64,000 nucleotides of DNA. Origin: Thozetella sp. PMI_491. Lineage: Eukaryota > Ascomycota > Sordariomycetes > Chaetosphaeriales > Chaetosphaeriaceae. The stretch's first letter is position 1. Every line of letters begins with the position of its first letter. The DNA lies in contig MU270117.1 of assembly GCA_021432635.1 (NCBI GenBank), positions 62,001-126,000 of the forward strand, in the 5' to 3' direction. The notes beneath the pieces are model-generated. The model was not told where the DNA came from. It did not search any database and worked only from the letters and a program-made list of their open reading frames with translations. Made by a program: the position numbers and the translations under genes. Shown in pieces: positions 22,508-34,300 of this stretch.

Positions 22508-25500
22508 ATGGAGACTCGGAGCGAGCTAATGGGCACGCTTCACGCTGTCGAGCCTTCTCCTTCGCCCACGTCACCCACGCACCCTCCGGGGGCCAAGCAC
22601 AAGCGGCGCCGAAACATAGGCCCCGTGGGAGACTGTTGTCGGATCTGCAGGGCACGAAAGGTAAGACTTACTCGGGCACTTCGCGCATGTGCGTGCTTCT
22701 TTGTGGCCTGATCACTGCGTTTCCGCCGTATTCAACACACAGAGGCACCTCCTCCCTCCCCTCACCTTCCGCTTCCCCTCCCTACCCGCTTCCGCTAGCC
22801 GGGCTCGCCGTCAACATTGCTGTTACTCCTCCCGTCCGCTCCGTAGTCTTCCGCTTGTCCCTAGGCAAAACAGTGAGGCTCACTTCCATAGGTCCGGTGT
22901 CCCGGAAACCCTGGTGACGGGCCTTGTGCCAACTGCGCTCGGCTGGAGCTCGAGTGTAGCTTTGTGGAGGACGCGCCAGGCCAGGGCAGCAAGCAGCAAG
23001 GTTTGTAGACATCATAGAAGCCCTGTTATCCCCGTTTCTTACGTGGCCGGTCGCCTTACAAGCTTTCCGACAGGTAAGGTCTCGCGGACAACACCCTCGC
23101 GGAGCCACACCGAGGCCGGCACTGTGCGCCGGCGTGCGCAGAGGGCATGCCAAAACTGTCACATCCACAAGACAAAGTGTTCGGGCGAGCTTCCCCAGTG
23201 CAAAAGATGCGACGTCAACGGCCTTGTATGCGAATACATGCCGACCAAACGCAACTTCTCCAGCGTCTCGTACACCAAGAGGGAGCCCGAGACCGAGGGG
23301 GACACGCTTCATCCAGCGGCCCACGATGACTCGGCGTGGGCTATCCCGTCTGCTGCGCTGAGTGACAGGCCTTCGGCCCACGATGAGTCTGAGGTTGAGA
23401 ACCTGACGACCCAGTATGCGGTCTCCCGTGTGCTTCGAAGACACCATGTCCCGCTAATAAAGGCTTCCGTAGACGGACGCTACTAAACAGAGACATCATT
23501 CTACGGCACTTCCACACTTGGTTTGCGGTTGTTCACCCCACTCAGTGCTATGGCTTCTTCCACCCAGCTACGACCTACCGAGAGATCGAGGAAGACCGGT
23601 TCAACTCGATTCTAGCTGCAGGCGTCTGTGCCGTCTCGGGGCTCTTGCGGCCCCCCAGCCCCGACGGGCGGGCTTTCACTGACCGTTGCAATCTCTGGGT
23701 AAAGTATCACTTAGCCCGGACGGCCGGCATCTTCAATCGACAAAGGTTGATGTTCCTAGTGCTCAGCTCACTATACGACCTGATGGTCGGGGACTGGCCG
23801 AAGGTCTGGGAGTACAGCGCCACAGCGGCGAGGCTTGTCACGGCGCTGCAGTTCAACTGGAACAGCGCAGGAAGCTCCTTCGTCGAGCAAGAGTCCACGA
23901 GGCGGCTAACCTGGCAGGTGTTTCTTATAGACCGCATCCTCTCAGGAGGCTTCGACGAGCATACCACCCTGAGCACCGACAAGTTGTTTCTCGGCCTGCC
24001 TTGCTCGGATGCTGCTTTTCACGAGGACAAAGAGGCGCAAGCAGAATGGCTAACCCTGCGGTCCTTGGGGAGTTCAGGCCCCGCTGGTTCGCCTTCCCTA
24101 AGGGCTATTTGCATCAAGCTGTTTGCGCTGCGACACGAAATATTAGGGTAAGTGCGAGGAGATGCAGAACGGGGGTTTCCCTTCGCGTTTAGAGACTCGG
24201 GAGTCAGATAGAAGAAGAAGAAGAAGCAGGAAAGAGGAGGAGAAACAACGTCATGGCAGAGCCACCCTTTTACTATGCTGCTGGGAGCTGACCGATGCTG
24301 TTGGCAGAGTTACCAAGTTCGCTGTGGCCCCCACCCAACGACACGCTCAAGCTCGCCGGCCCGAACCGTCCACGATCATCGAAGACATCAATCGATTGCA
24401 GAACCAGCTCGACACGATCAAAAACTCGCTGCCGGAGCCCATCCAGATGTCGGATACCAACATCCGCCGGCACTACGGCTCCAATGAATGGGCCACCTTT
24501 GTCATGCTCCATACTTGGATATTCCAACTGCATCTTGACCTATACCGATTCGGCCTGCCAGGCATCCGAGAGCAAGCAGCATCGGACGTCTTGCGCTATC
24601 TCCCCCAGTCCTTTCTCGCCACGGCTCGGTTCCAGGCAGTCGCCTTCGCCGTGGTTGTCTCGCGGTTCTGGGAAACTTCGGCCGCTTTCCAAGGGACGGG
24701 GACCGGTCCCCAGCAGCTATTGACTGCGGATCACGCCCTGCCTGCCTGTGTGATTCAGAGCACCCGGATCCTCATGGTGGCAAAACAATATCGCATTTTC
24801 TTCGACCTTCATGCGCGAAGCACGGTGCCCCCTTTCCGCAACGAAGCGTTCGACGATGGTGCCATCGCGACGCTCATCGAATCCAACATGGCGATCCTGG
24901 AACCATACTACAAGGTCATGCCCAACGTCGAGCAGATGGTGCGTCATGCATGAGACAAGGGGACGCTATAACTTGGTCTAAGACTAACATGAGCCACAGG
25001 CGCGCGACCTTAAGGAGACGGTTGCTAACTTCAGGAGCAACACGCCGCAGGCGGTGGTTGAGAACCCAGCCGTGATAGGCATGCCGTTTGCTCCATTGGC
25101 GGAAAACCTTCATCTTTCTCACCCCCCTCATCCTCGCTACCCGCTGGAGGACTTACACGCTTCTCAGATGCGGGACGAGGAGATGACACGCAGAGCGAGT
25201 GCTTCGGTAGCAGACGACTTCCTCCGCAAGAACCGGACCTCGTTCGACTACAGTGCGGCCCAGCCGGATTCTGGCGACAAGCACATCGGATATGCCCTTG
25301 CGCCACCCGAGGTTCCGTTCGGCCTCTCGCAGGTCCGGGCTGCGAATCCCAGCCCGCCTATGGTACCCGACCTTGGAGACCCAAGTGGAGCTCATCATCC
25401 GGGGGCCAGACAGTTCCCCGAGCTGGAGTTGGCGCCGCCCCCCGAGATGGGAAGCTTCGCACAACCGCTTCTGCCCCCGCAACAGCCGGCCGTCACCCAT

Positions 25501-25680
25501 GCCATGAGCTTCGATGCCCACACGAGCCAGCAGATGTTCCCGGGCCATCTCACCGATCAGCATTACAACCTTTCGCCACAACAAATTGATATTCTTATGA
25601 ACTACGGTGATCCCTACGCGAAAACCGAGCCACAGCCGGGCTACCACCACCACCTGGCTTACCAAGACTTCAGGCACTGA
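22508..25680 (+). CDS. Fungal transcription factor with two Zn2Cys6 clusters
   Basis: Six exons, 22508-22660, 22892-23000, 23074-23413, 23491-24147, 24308-24938 and 25000-25680, close in frame as 856 residues. Cluster 1 is created by splicing exon 1 to exon 2: Cys44, 47, 54, 63, 66 and 73 (CRICRARK|VRC ... CANCARLELEC). Cluster 2 lies in exon 3: Cys113, 116, 123, 130, 133 and 140 (CQNCHIHKTKCSGELPQCKRC begins it). Both fit C-x2-C-x6-C spacing. The middle (about 205-580) is the fungal-specific regulatory region: FHTWFAVVHPTQCYGFFHP, RLTWQVFLIDRILSGG and HTWIFQLHLDLYRFGLPG. The C terminus is Pro/Gln/His-rich, like an activation region. The ATG at 22508 is the first in frame of exon 1; a further upstream exon cannot be excluded. 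The target pathway is unknown and no neighbouring cluster hints at it. Confidence 0.88.
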
Positions 25681-27774
25681 GACGCAGCGGTTAGTCCGCA
25701 CTGGCTCTTGAGAGCCATGCCAAAGAATAGCCCCTATCTGGTTTTCCTGCTCACGGTAAGGAGCAGCAGAAAGATCGTCATGGCCGCAGGTGAATGTGGC
25801 ATGTCAAGCGAATAGCCTGTGTCCCACGATAGCCGCGGCCGCATTGTCGCGCCAATCCCGCTCGAAAGACAAAGACACGGGATTGCTAGTCTGGTTGCGA
25901 TCTGTCCTTTTTTCTACCGTCGTCTCGCCGAAGCCCAAAAAAAACCAGCTTGCCTGGATAGTTCGCACAAGGAGTCTCCGGTTTTGGGAGGCTCTACTAA
26001 GAAGCTGTCTTACGCCCCCGCTCCTTCCCAACCTGGGAATGACGCGCCACATGGAAGCCCTGTTCTGACAGATATTGGGCGCCATGGCCAGAACTAGCAT
26101 CGTCGCCTCGGCTATAGTCGCAAATCGCCGATCAATAAAGGCAGCTTGCCCGACAAATGCGGCCGCCACACATATTGTACCTAGGCACATGGGCCATCAA
26201 CTATCAGCCTCGTGCAGACTTTAGCTCGGCCGCTGTCTACTAACCTCCCGTCTCCAGGTGTTAGACAGACGTATCCAGACCAAGGAGAGCCGACAATGGT
26301 CTTGACGTTCTTGACACACCACTCACAACTTGGCTGTCCTTGAAAAGGAAAAAAAAAAGTAGAATTAAAAAGGAAGCAGACTCGCACCTCCTGGGCCAGA
26401 TTACCCTCCGCTCTGAAGAGTGTTGCCGTCGTTTCCCTTCTTCTCACGGCCACCAGCATCTGGGGGACTACCACGGTCTTGAGCGGGACTGTATTTCCTA
26501 GCACCACATCGCCTTGCCATCACGACACCGGATTCGTGGTGCAACCCCTTCTAAGCCAAGCTCAAACAATGCCCTCCTCGATTGGCGGCCTGCCAGGTCA
26601 GCTCCAAAAACAGCCCGAGGAGACAACCACCTACAAACAGTGCCCCAAATGCTACCGGTTATTTGAACCAGGTGCCCTTCATGAATGCCGGCAGATCGAG
26701 GACCATGAGCGGGGAGAAGGCGAAGAGGATGAGAGCAGCAGCTAGGTACCGTCATCATGCCTCTTTGTCTCAAAACATGTGTGCTCGGGGCCATTGTGGG
26801 AGGCATCTGACGCAGACTTGGCTGAAGCCCTGGTGCGATAAGCGGGGTTATATTGTACCCTCTCAGAGGACAGAGGGAGAGGGGGATGGGAGGCTAGACT
26901 TGGAGTTGTTAGTTGATCCGGTGTATGCGGAGTTTTGGTCATAGGAGTTCGTCAGCTCAGTGGCTATTTCAACGGGGAGTAAACGAAGGTAACTGGATTT
27001 CGGGGGTCAAGACAACCGCGCTATATTTTGGCAGCCGTAGCGAGCTACCGCAATTGTATGCTCGAGGTCGCCGTGGGAACGGCGACAGGTTGCTCTCATG
27101 CCGCATCTGCTGTCCTGCGAACGGACGTGAAACCAACGCCAATGCCTAGTTAGCAGGAAGAGACGTAAAGCTCCACCGTGCAGTCTAAAAGTAGACAGCC
27201 GAGGGGATAAGGATTGCGCGAGTGGTTTGAGTGCCTTGAATAGGTAAGCAAAGAATGCATTTAAGGGAAACATCCATGGGGTAAACCACTAGGTGGGAAC
27301 TGAAAGATGGTCAAGAGCTCGAACGATATCGAGCGAATTCATGAATAATAATTATACAATACTAGAATATACATCGTATGCTACAAGCCAGCGAGGAAGA
27401 CTTGTCTGTTTGCCGCTGTCCTGAAGTCCGGCAACGGACGCACAGAGCCGTGCCTCACCCCGGAAGAGTCTGTCGATATGTGTATGTACTGTCTGCGCCT
27501 AGCATGACGGTTTCGTGACGCCGCCGCCTGCATGCTCTCCTGGACATCCCTACAACCTGTCCCTCGCGCCACGGGCAGGTCAACCGCAAGATTAGAATTA
27601 GAAGCCAGTTCCGGCTGTGTGGTATCGTCCATAAGCTCCCCAAGTCCTTCCGTTCCGTGGCGTAAGTCATGTAACGAAGGCTCCTGGATAGCGTTTCGAG
27701 GGCACTAGGATCCCCTGAATTGGCGGGACAAGCGGCCATGTTGCCAGGATAAGGCAATTTTGCGGTTGTCAAGT
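25681..27774. other. Intergenic, regulator to membrane protein
   Basis: Two genes converge across this 2.1-kb spacer. The only candidate within it is the short frame at 26569-26745, listed separately. The right half (27150-27400) is A/T-richer. No RNA gene is recognised. Confidence 0.5.
26569..26745 (+). CDS. Doubtful small ORF with Cys/His motif
   Basis: 58 residues, beginning MPSSIGGLPGQLQKQPEETT and containing CPKCYRLFEPGALHEC, a spacing (C-x2-C-x9-H-x-C) that could bind zinc, then an acidic tail. There is no overlapping gene. No homologue is recognised, and a chance frame is quite possible. Confidence 0.3.
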   Translation: MPSSIGGLPGQLQKQPEETTTYKQCPKCYRLFEPGALHECRQIEDHERGEGEEDESSS

Positions 27775-28326
27775 TTAGCGGTATTCCTTTTCCTTGAGCC
27801 CACCAATCTTTTCGAGGTCGACTGCGTAGAACTGGGACTTGCTCTCCTTCTCATAGGCCGGGAGTTGTTCCTCGTGGAGGGGCTCCAGTCCAACGGCAGC
27901 ATTGTCACCGACACGAACCAATAGGACACGACCGCTCTTGGTCCGGCCGTGCTCGTCATGCTCATCGGGGAAGGTGATGTGGATCTCGGGCACGTTGTCG
28001 GGTGAGTGAGGTGGCGAGTGAGGGTTAGCAAGCATGGGCTGGCCGTCCTGGCTAATGACGATGACACTGGAGCGGCCCTTGTTCATGTTCCCGGTCTGGA
28101 TCGTCAGGCCGCGGTGGTTCTGCGTGCGCTTGACATCCACATCGTAGTACTGAGGAAGATACTCAGAGCGCATCTGCCTTTGTCTCCGCATCCTTCGGAG
28201 CAAGAAGAGAAGGGCGAGCAAGATGAGAGCGAAGAATATGAGGCTGAGGACGGCAATCAATAGGTTGACGATCGAGTCGTTGCTAGTAATGTCGCTGCGG
28301 GCAACTAGGTTCCTGAAGGAGTCCAT
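27775..28326 (-). CDS. Single-pass membrane protein, unknown function
   Basis: 183 residues from the ATG at 28326; an in-frame ATG nine codons upstream is also possible. A short N-terminal segment precedes one strong transmembrane helix (about 20-43, IVNLLIAVLSLIFFALILLA), followed by a positive stop-transfer patch (RRMRRQRQMR). This places the 140-residue tail in the cytosol. The tail has proline-tyrosine motifs (LPQYYDVD, LPAYEKES) that resemble PY sites for WW-domain ubiquitin ligases, and a Pro/His-rich stretch (NPHSPPHSPDNVPEIHITF). The layout resembles arrestin-related adaptors' membrane partners in fungi, but that is inference. I do not recognise a named family. Confidence 0.72.
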   Translation of the reverse strand: MDSFRNLVARSDITSNDSIVNLLIAVLSLIFFALILLALLFLLRRMRRQRQMRSEYLPQYYDVDVKRTQNHRGLTIQTGNMNKGRSSVIVISQDGQPMLANPHSPPHSPDNVPEIHITFPDEHDEHGRTKSGRVLLVRVGDNAAVGLEPLHEEQLPAYEKESKSQFYAVDLEKIGGLKEKEYR

Positions 28327-31300
28327 AGCAGCAACTGTAGTAGTCAAACGCAAGTATGGCGATGCTCGTCGTTCACGATGCTGGACAAGGCTAAGACTGC
28401 AGAGACATGGTTAGCACGCATTCTCGCCGCCGGTGCCACCATCTTCCGCCCGCATCCGGTGTCCTTGCTCCGAGGACCACTGGCCGGCCCGTGGGAGCGG
28501 TAGCGGACGGCACCCCGTGTTGGTGGGCAGGGTCCGAGACATCTCCCTCGTGGTGCCTATTCGTTCCTGGGGACTTGGACTTCGAATCAAGTCGGGTGGC
28601 TGGGGGTTTGGAATGAGGAGAGGGTCCAGACGTACGCAAGGGATGAGGTGCCCGAGACCGTGATTTAGCGAAAGCAACTCGGTTCAGAGTGGTAGAGAAT
28701 GGACGGAATCGACTAGAACGAGTGAAGCCGAAACCAGATGACAGCAAAGGAATGTGGTGTTGTGGAAAGAACGACGAAAGCAGGTCCCCCTTTTGATCCT
28801 TACTTCTCTTCAAGGCCGCCGACGAGGTCGAGGTGAGGAAGGGAAGAAGGGGAAGAAAAGGAAGGAATGGAGACGACGAATTGTGCTTGACAGCCGCCCG
28901 CCAGGCCAGCCGCCCGCGAGATTGCACCCAGCGCCTGACCCGGTCGTCCATTCTCCATCAGGCAAAGAGGGAATAACGAGATTGCAACGGCGCAACGCTT
29001 GTGCTGCCCCCAGAGCGAGGCGGAGTCTTCTGATTTGATGAGCTTGGATGACAGCGACCCACAGTCAAGACCGGACAAGAATCTCGTAGCCAGTCACGTC
29101 TCGTACTGCTTTCCGGCGGCGGGGCGGCCAGGAGCCTATTGGGCACGTACCTGACCCTCCACGCTCCTCTAAGCCCACCCACGCACCTCCAGATACGCTT
29201 GCCCCTGCAGGAGATGGGCCGTGCCCCGTTTGGGCGGGTCTGAGATAACGAGAGAAAAATTGGGGTCCGTCCTTGGGCAAAAGACAGACGGCCGGGTCAA
29301 ATCGATGGCCATGTTCGGCAACCAACATCAACCCTCAAAAAGAAGGCTGCCAGGAGCGGATGCTCCTAGTCGTCAGCGCGGCGCCAGAAACCGCCCTCTT
29401 GCAGCCGGGCGGTGATGTGCGATTTGGCACTGCCCCTCGACAGCATGCCCGACGGATGCTTACACTAGGAGCAAGTACGGCCAGTCGGCGACAGCCTCGT
29501 GAACCCTGGCGCCGAGGGAAACGCCATCAATTTCCCTTGGCTCGTCTTCCACGCGCTGCCCGGGTCAGCAAGGCGCCCACCTGTCCATCTCCCCTCCTTC
29601 CCCCAGAAGGCACAGCCTTGGAGGCACCGGCTTCCCGGTCAGGTCCCTTCACTGGCCTTAGCAGGCTATGCTATGTATGCGTGCCCTCTTCCCAATAATA
29701 TGGTGCTCCGCCCTTCAGAGCTCGGGTTTCATCGCGCCTGCACGAAGGTCACCCGCCAACGGAAACATATTGTGGCGCCACGCTCGGCCTGCCAATTGAG
29801 AGCGGTAACCCATTTTTTGCCAGCTCGTGAGAACACTCAACGACCACAACGCTGTCTTCAAAATTAAACGGCAGTGCTCCCTGGAGAGGACAACGCCCAT
29901 CTTTGTGGGACGGGCACCGAGGACTCGAGTGAGCCATTTTCGGCACCATCCACGCCGGCTGACGGATGCTTCAGGACTTCTGTCGTTGTATCGGCCGGCG
30001 AAGTCACTGCCGTTTACCATTCGGCGTCGGTAAGCTCCCTGGCCATGGGAGTCGAAATAGGATGCCAAGTGCAAGCTTTGCAAGCTTTGCATGCCTAAGA
30101 TTTTGCAGCCATTGAGCATGCTCGCTCAGCAGGATGATCGCTCCGATGCCTAGTGCCAAAGAGTGCTGTTTGGCCGGTACAACCAACTACGAGGCTTGAG
30201 GAACGCTAGAGCACGGGGGTACAGAGCTTCCTGCCTACTATCCGCGTCCTGATACATCACCAGCCTTGGTCTCCAAGTTGCCATAGTTGAGGTCGGACAA
30301 ACTAGTCATCGATCCTAGGAGCTCGTCGCCACTCTTTGACTTCTCTTCTAGTGTTGTTTGGACAGTGGCTCATGGCCATTTTTTCTTGTCATTCACCGCC
30401 AACCCATGCTTGCTTTTCCGTGATGCTGCGTTGCTCCCAACTCACTGCATCTGGAAAACGAATGGATACGACATGAACACTTCGACGGTGGATAGCAAGT
30501 CTCTCGCTAGTTCGCCTCGTTCCATAAGAGGTCCTGCCTAAAGGACATTCCGATATCCGGAGACGAACTGGATCTTGCTGTCGCAAGGCACTCGTGATCT
30601 TTCGTGTTTGCTGATGGCATGAATCTAAGTGGTCTGTCCTACACGCACCAGCAGCCTTGTCTCCCATGACTAGAGCACAGGGCACCTAGTCAGCAATTAA
30701 GGCAGAAGGCGGTGATAGACACTGGCAAGCGGGCAGTCAGGGTTCTCCTCCATCGAGGGGAGGTGACCTTCGGGATCTCGGCCATTAGGTATCTCGGGCG
30801 GAGATGTTCGCCTAGCCCGCTAACGACAACCTTAGGTTGATAGAAATGGGCACTTGCCGTTAGGAATGGAATCAGCCTTCGTTTGCCGATCTGCCGGAAA
30901 GTTTAGGAAAGCATGGGCATCCAAGGAAGAGCGGTCAAAGCACTACCAACGTCCCTTGAAATATCCCTTGGTATTTGCTGGATTAGCTTTGCCGACCGCG
31001 GGCGGTTTGGTGTCCTATTGGGCAGGTTTGACAATTGCTGCTTCGGCCACAAAGCCTCTATCTTCAATGACCTTGGTCGGTGGAGATAAGCCTTCTTACT
31101 CAAGGAATCGGTCTCTTAGCCTAGGGGAGTCGTAATGCTGGGATCGCAAAGGGCGGCTGGCACGAAGGAGGCTGCCGGTGGCCCTGCAGTTGGGTCCCAG
31201 CCGTCCACCCTGTGCCGTTCACCGAGAGATGCCCTCGCTGCCATGGAGGCTGCCCCAAGTTGGGGGAGCGAGACCTTGCAAATGAGCAGTTTTGCTCGCC

Positions 31301-34300
31301 ATCTACCCGAGCTGGGGCTTTCCTAACAAGCATCGAACGTGTATTTACCATGGTCTCTGCTTTCCATGCGACCTATGCCTCGAAGTACCATCTCCCCCAA
31401 GGTGCAAACATGCACTTCTGAGACATAGCCACTGCCTTCTCTGCTGCCTCCCGCTTAGCCGTCTTCTTGTCAAATCAAGATGCTGGTGGCGTCGGTCTAA
31501 GAGTCACAGCACGCAAGTTGCAGTTCAGCGGAGTTGCAGCGGACCAATAAGTCGAACCGTTCTCCCAAAATGTTTCTGAGCAGGGCCCAAGCAGAGGCCT
31601 ATATCCCGGCTTCCTCGCACACCACTTGTCCATATACCCCCTTCCAGTTCGCCCTTTTTGGGAGAGGTAGTCATCTCCTCGCAAGCTAGCCAAGTTGATA
31701 GCGGGGGACCTCTGGAGAGAGTGGGGAGCGAAGGGCCTTTGACCAAGCACCTCCACAGAATCCGAAACCTACTTGCGAAGTTGGTACAGAGCTTGAGAGT
31801 GTATTTGGGCGTTCCCGAGCCGCCCGCCCGCCCGCCTTCAGTTTGCTCTCAGCTTTTGTCTCAATCCTTTCCACTAGGGCCCTGAGTGATATTGTGCTGT
31901 GCGACCGGGTGCTGGAGAGAGGCCATTGTATCCTGGACCCTGCTTAATGAGGAGAGCGGCAGGCGGGGGCAGCAAGTATCGAAAGAAGCCAAATCAACAT
32001 CGAGTCATTTCACCATCGGATGGCGAGCAGCTGCATCGCAGGAGGAACTTCCGCGCGGGGGGAGGGATGGCCTTGCCCCCCCAGGACCAGTAAAGGCAGG
32101 CAGCTGACTGAAATGGAACTCATCCCTGGAGTCTGATGCACTTCGTCGAAGGCAGGAGAGATGGCGGCTTTCCTCGAACGGGCTGGGGCTTGCAATGTGG
32201 TGATCATGGTATACCCAGCCCTCGGTACCTCGGACTACGGGCACCTATGCTAGCTACTGCTGAGGACGGTCCGCCCCCCTCCTCCCCACTTGGCGAACCA
32301 CAGGGCGGCAGGAGTCCACTTTTCTTACGCTTAACAAAAGAGGCAATATCATGACATGACGTTCCATGCCAACGGGATCTAATTTACACTTGCCGGGCTT
32401 CGCTGTGGAATCCAGGCAATACGCACCGAGATGATCGAATCGTATGGTACAGTGCATTGAGTCCGCGCGCCTGCGTCTATGTCAACGGCTGTCTGGCTAG
32501 TCCTTGGTAATAGCCTCGCAGCGGGCAACACCAGTGAGGACCAGGATAGACAAGCGACCTAGGCATTTGTTCTCCGGGACTTTTTTTGTGGCCCATGTCG
32601 CTTACCCGGGTGCCCTAGAACCCTAGGCGGCGAGAGACGAGAAATGAGAGACACAGTGTGCCGCTTCGGCGCTCCATGCCAGCACTGAACAACGGGGACC
32701 CTCAGCAGCCGTTCTAAGGGTGTAACATGGCAGACGAGCATAGCCAGCCGAAGTGAGGCGGGATCAGACGTCCAGATGAGAGCGAGCCAACGAGGCTCCG
32801 TCTGGAATTCGCTAGAACTAGGCCGAAGGGGTGCCTTTTTCGCCCCTGCCTTCGTGATGTTCGTAGCCTCCTCTGGCAAAAGGGCGAGTAGGTCCTGCTT
32901 CTGCCCTCTCTGCCCTAGACCAAGGTTTCTAGTGCATTCGAATAGCACCACGCCCTCGGCCGGTACAAAACCAAGCCTCCCTCCAGGTACTCTGTCGGTC
33001 TAGCGGCGGCCAACCACCATTGGCCTGCTCTTTCTTCTGCCTCACTTCCCGCTCCCGCCTCGTTCACGTTGGAGGGGTGCAAACGCCCTCCTCGCCCCAA
33101 ACGCACTATCTCTACAGATACACATGTGTACACGCATATACGCACACCCGCACAAGGCACGCCCAAACCTCGTGTCTATACGGACAGGCCAGGCGGCCAT
33201 ATATATAGATCGAGACTCGGAAGCCAACCCCCTCCCTTGTCGTCATCAATTAACCCTTCCTTGCAAGGTGGCCCAACGCTATAGGCCATAACAAACTTGG
33301 GTCTTCTACTCTTTGCTTTTTCCTTGGCTTGGCAGCCTTCTCTGTGTCCCCCCACCCGAGCTTTTGCACCCACTCAAGGGAGTCACCAGCTCAGACCCGA
33401 GTCGGGCGGGCCACAGAAGCAAGCAAAGACCAGCGGTAAGAGCTCCGCGGGCACTGGCCTGGTGTCGCTTGTGAGCTTGGCCGTGGATTGGCCAGCGCTT
33501 GCCCTTGGGCCTCGAGTTTCTCGCCATCCACTACGGATATCAAGGCCAACACACGCGGGATCCCCCCGCCACACAGCTTGAACCAACATCCCACTGTCGG
33601 CGCCTCGAGAGCGGGCAGGAGGGACCCTGGGCTGCTTCGGATTGGCCCTGGCCAGACCCGGCACGGCAGGGTCTTTGGAGTACATAGCTTCCTTCACCTA
33701 GTAAAGGGAGGGGGCAAGGGAATTTGGATATCGCCGTCGCAGCGCACAGCGCACCACAGCAAACGCCAAAATCGGGTGTACACGAGACAAGGCCCAGAGA
33801 TCTTTGCCGCTTTGAGCCTGAGAGGTCGTCCAAAGGATCGCAAGTCCTGCGTTGTTGGGGTCCCTGTATCACGCGACCTTCGGCTGGCCGCCGCTCTTGA
33901 GTAACCTACCGTCAGGCCGAGCCTCGCACCACCCATTCGCCTAGCCCACACCAAACGACGACCCTGGCACAGGCATCCTATTTTGTGCTTGTTCCTCTTG
34001 GGAGAAAGAGGAGAAGGGCGGTTGACTGTTGTTGGCTGTACGCACGCCTATGCACCAACTTGCCTGTTTCAGGGAGGCGTCAAGCGTAAAAAGAAAAGAA
34101 GAAAAAGAAGGCGGTCGCTGCTGCTACTGCTGTCGCTGTGCCTGTGCTGCGCCTCGCCTGTTTCCTTCCAGAAGGCCAACGCCCGCCAGCAGCTCTGCAC
34201 GACACACAAAGACAATCTATCCGCCGTCTAACTCCCGCGGCTAGGATCCACCTCAGCGTTTCTCAACGTCCGAGTCGCAAGACGACTGGACTCGGTGCTG

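Noticed and set aside
28391-28951. 186-codon frame upstream of the membrane protein
   Set aside because: Ser/Pro/Arg-rich with no domain, and located where the promoter and 5' UTR of the 27.8-kb gene should be.
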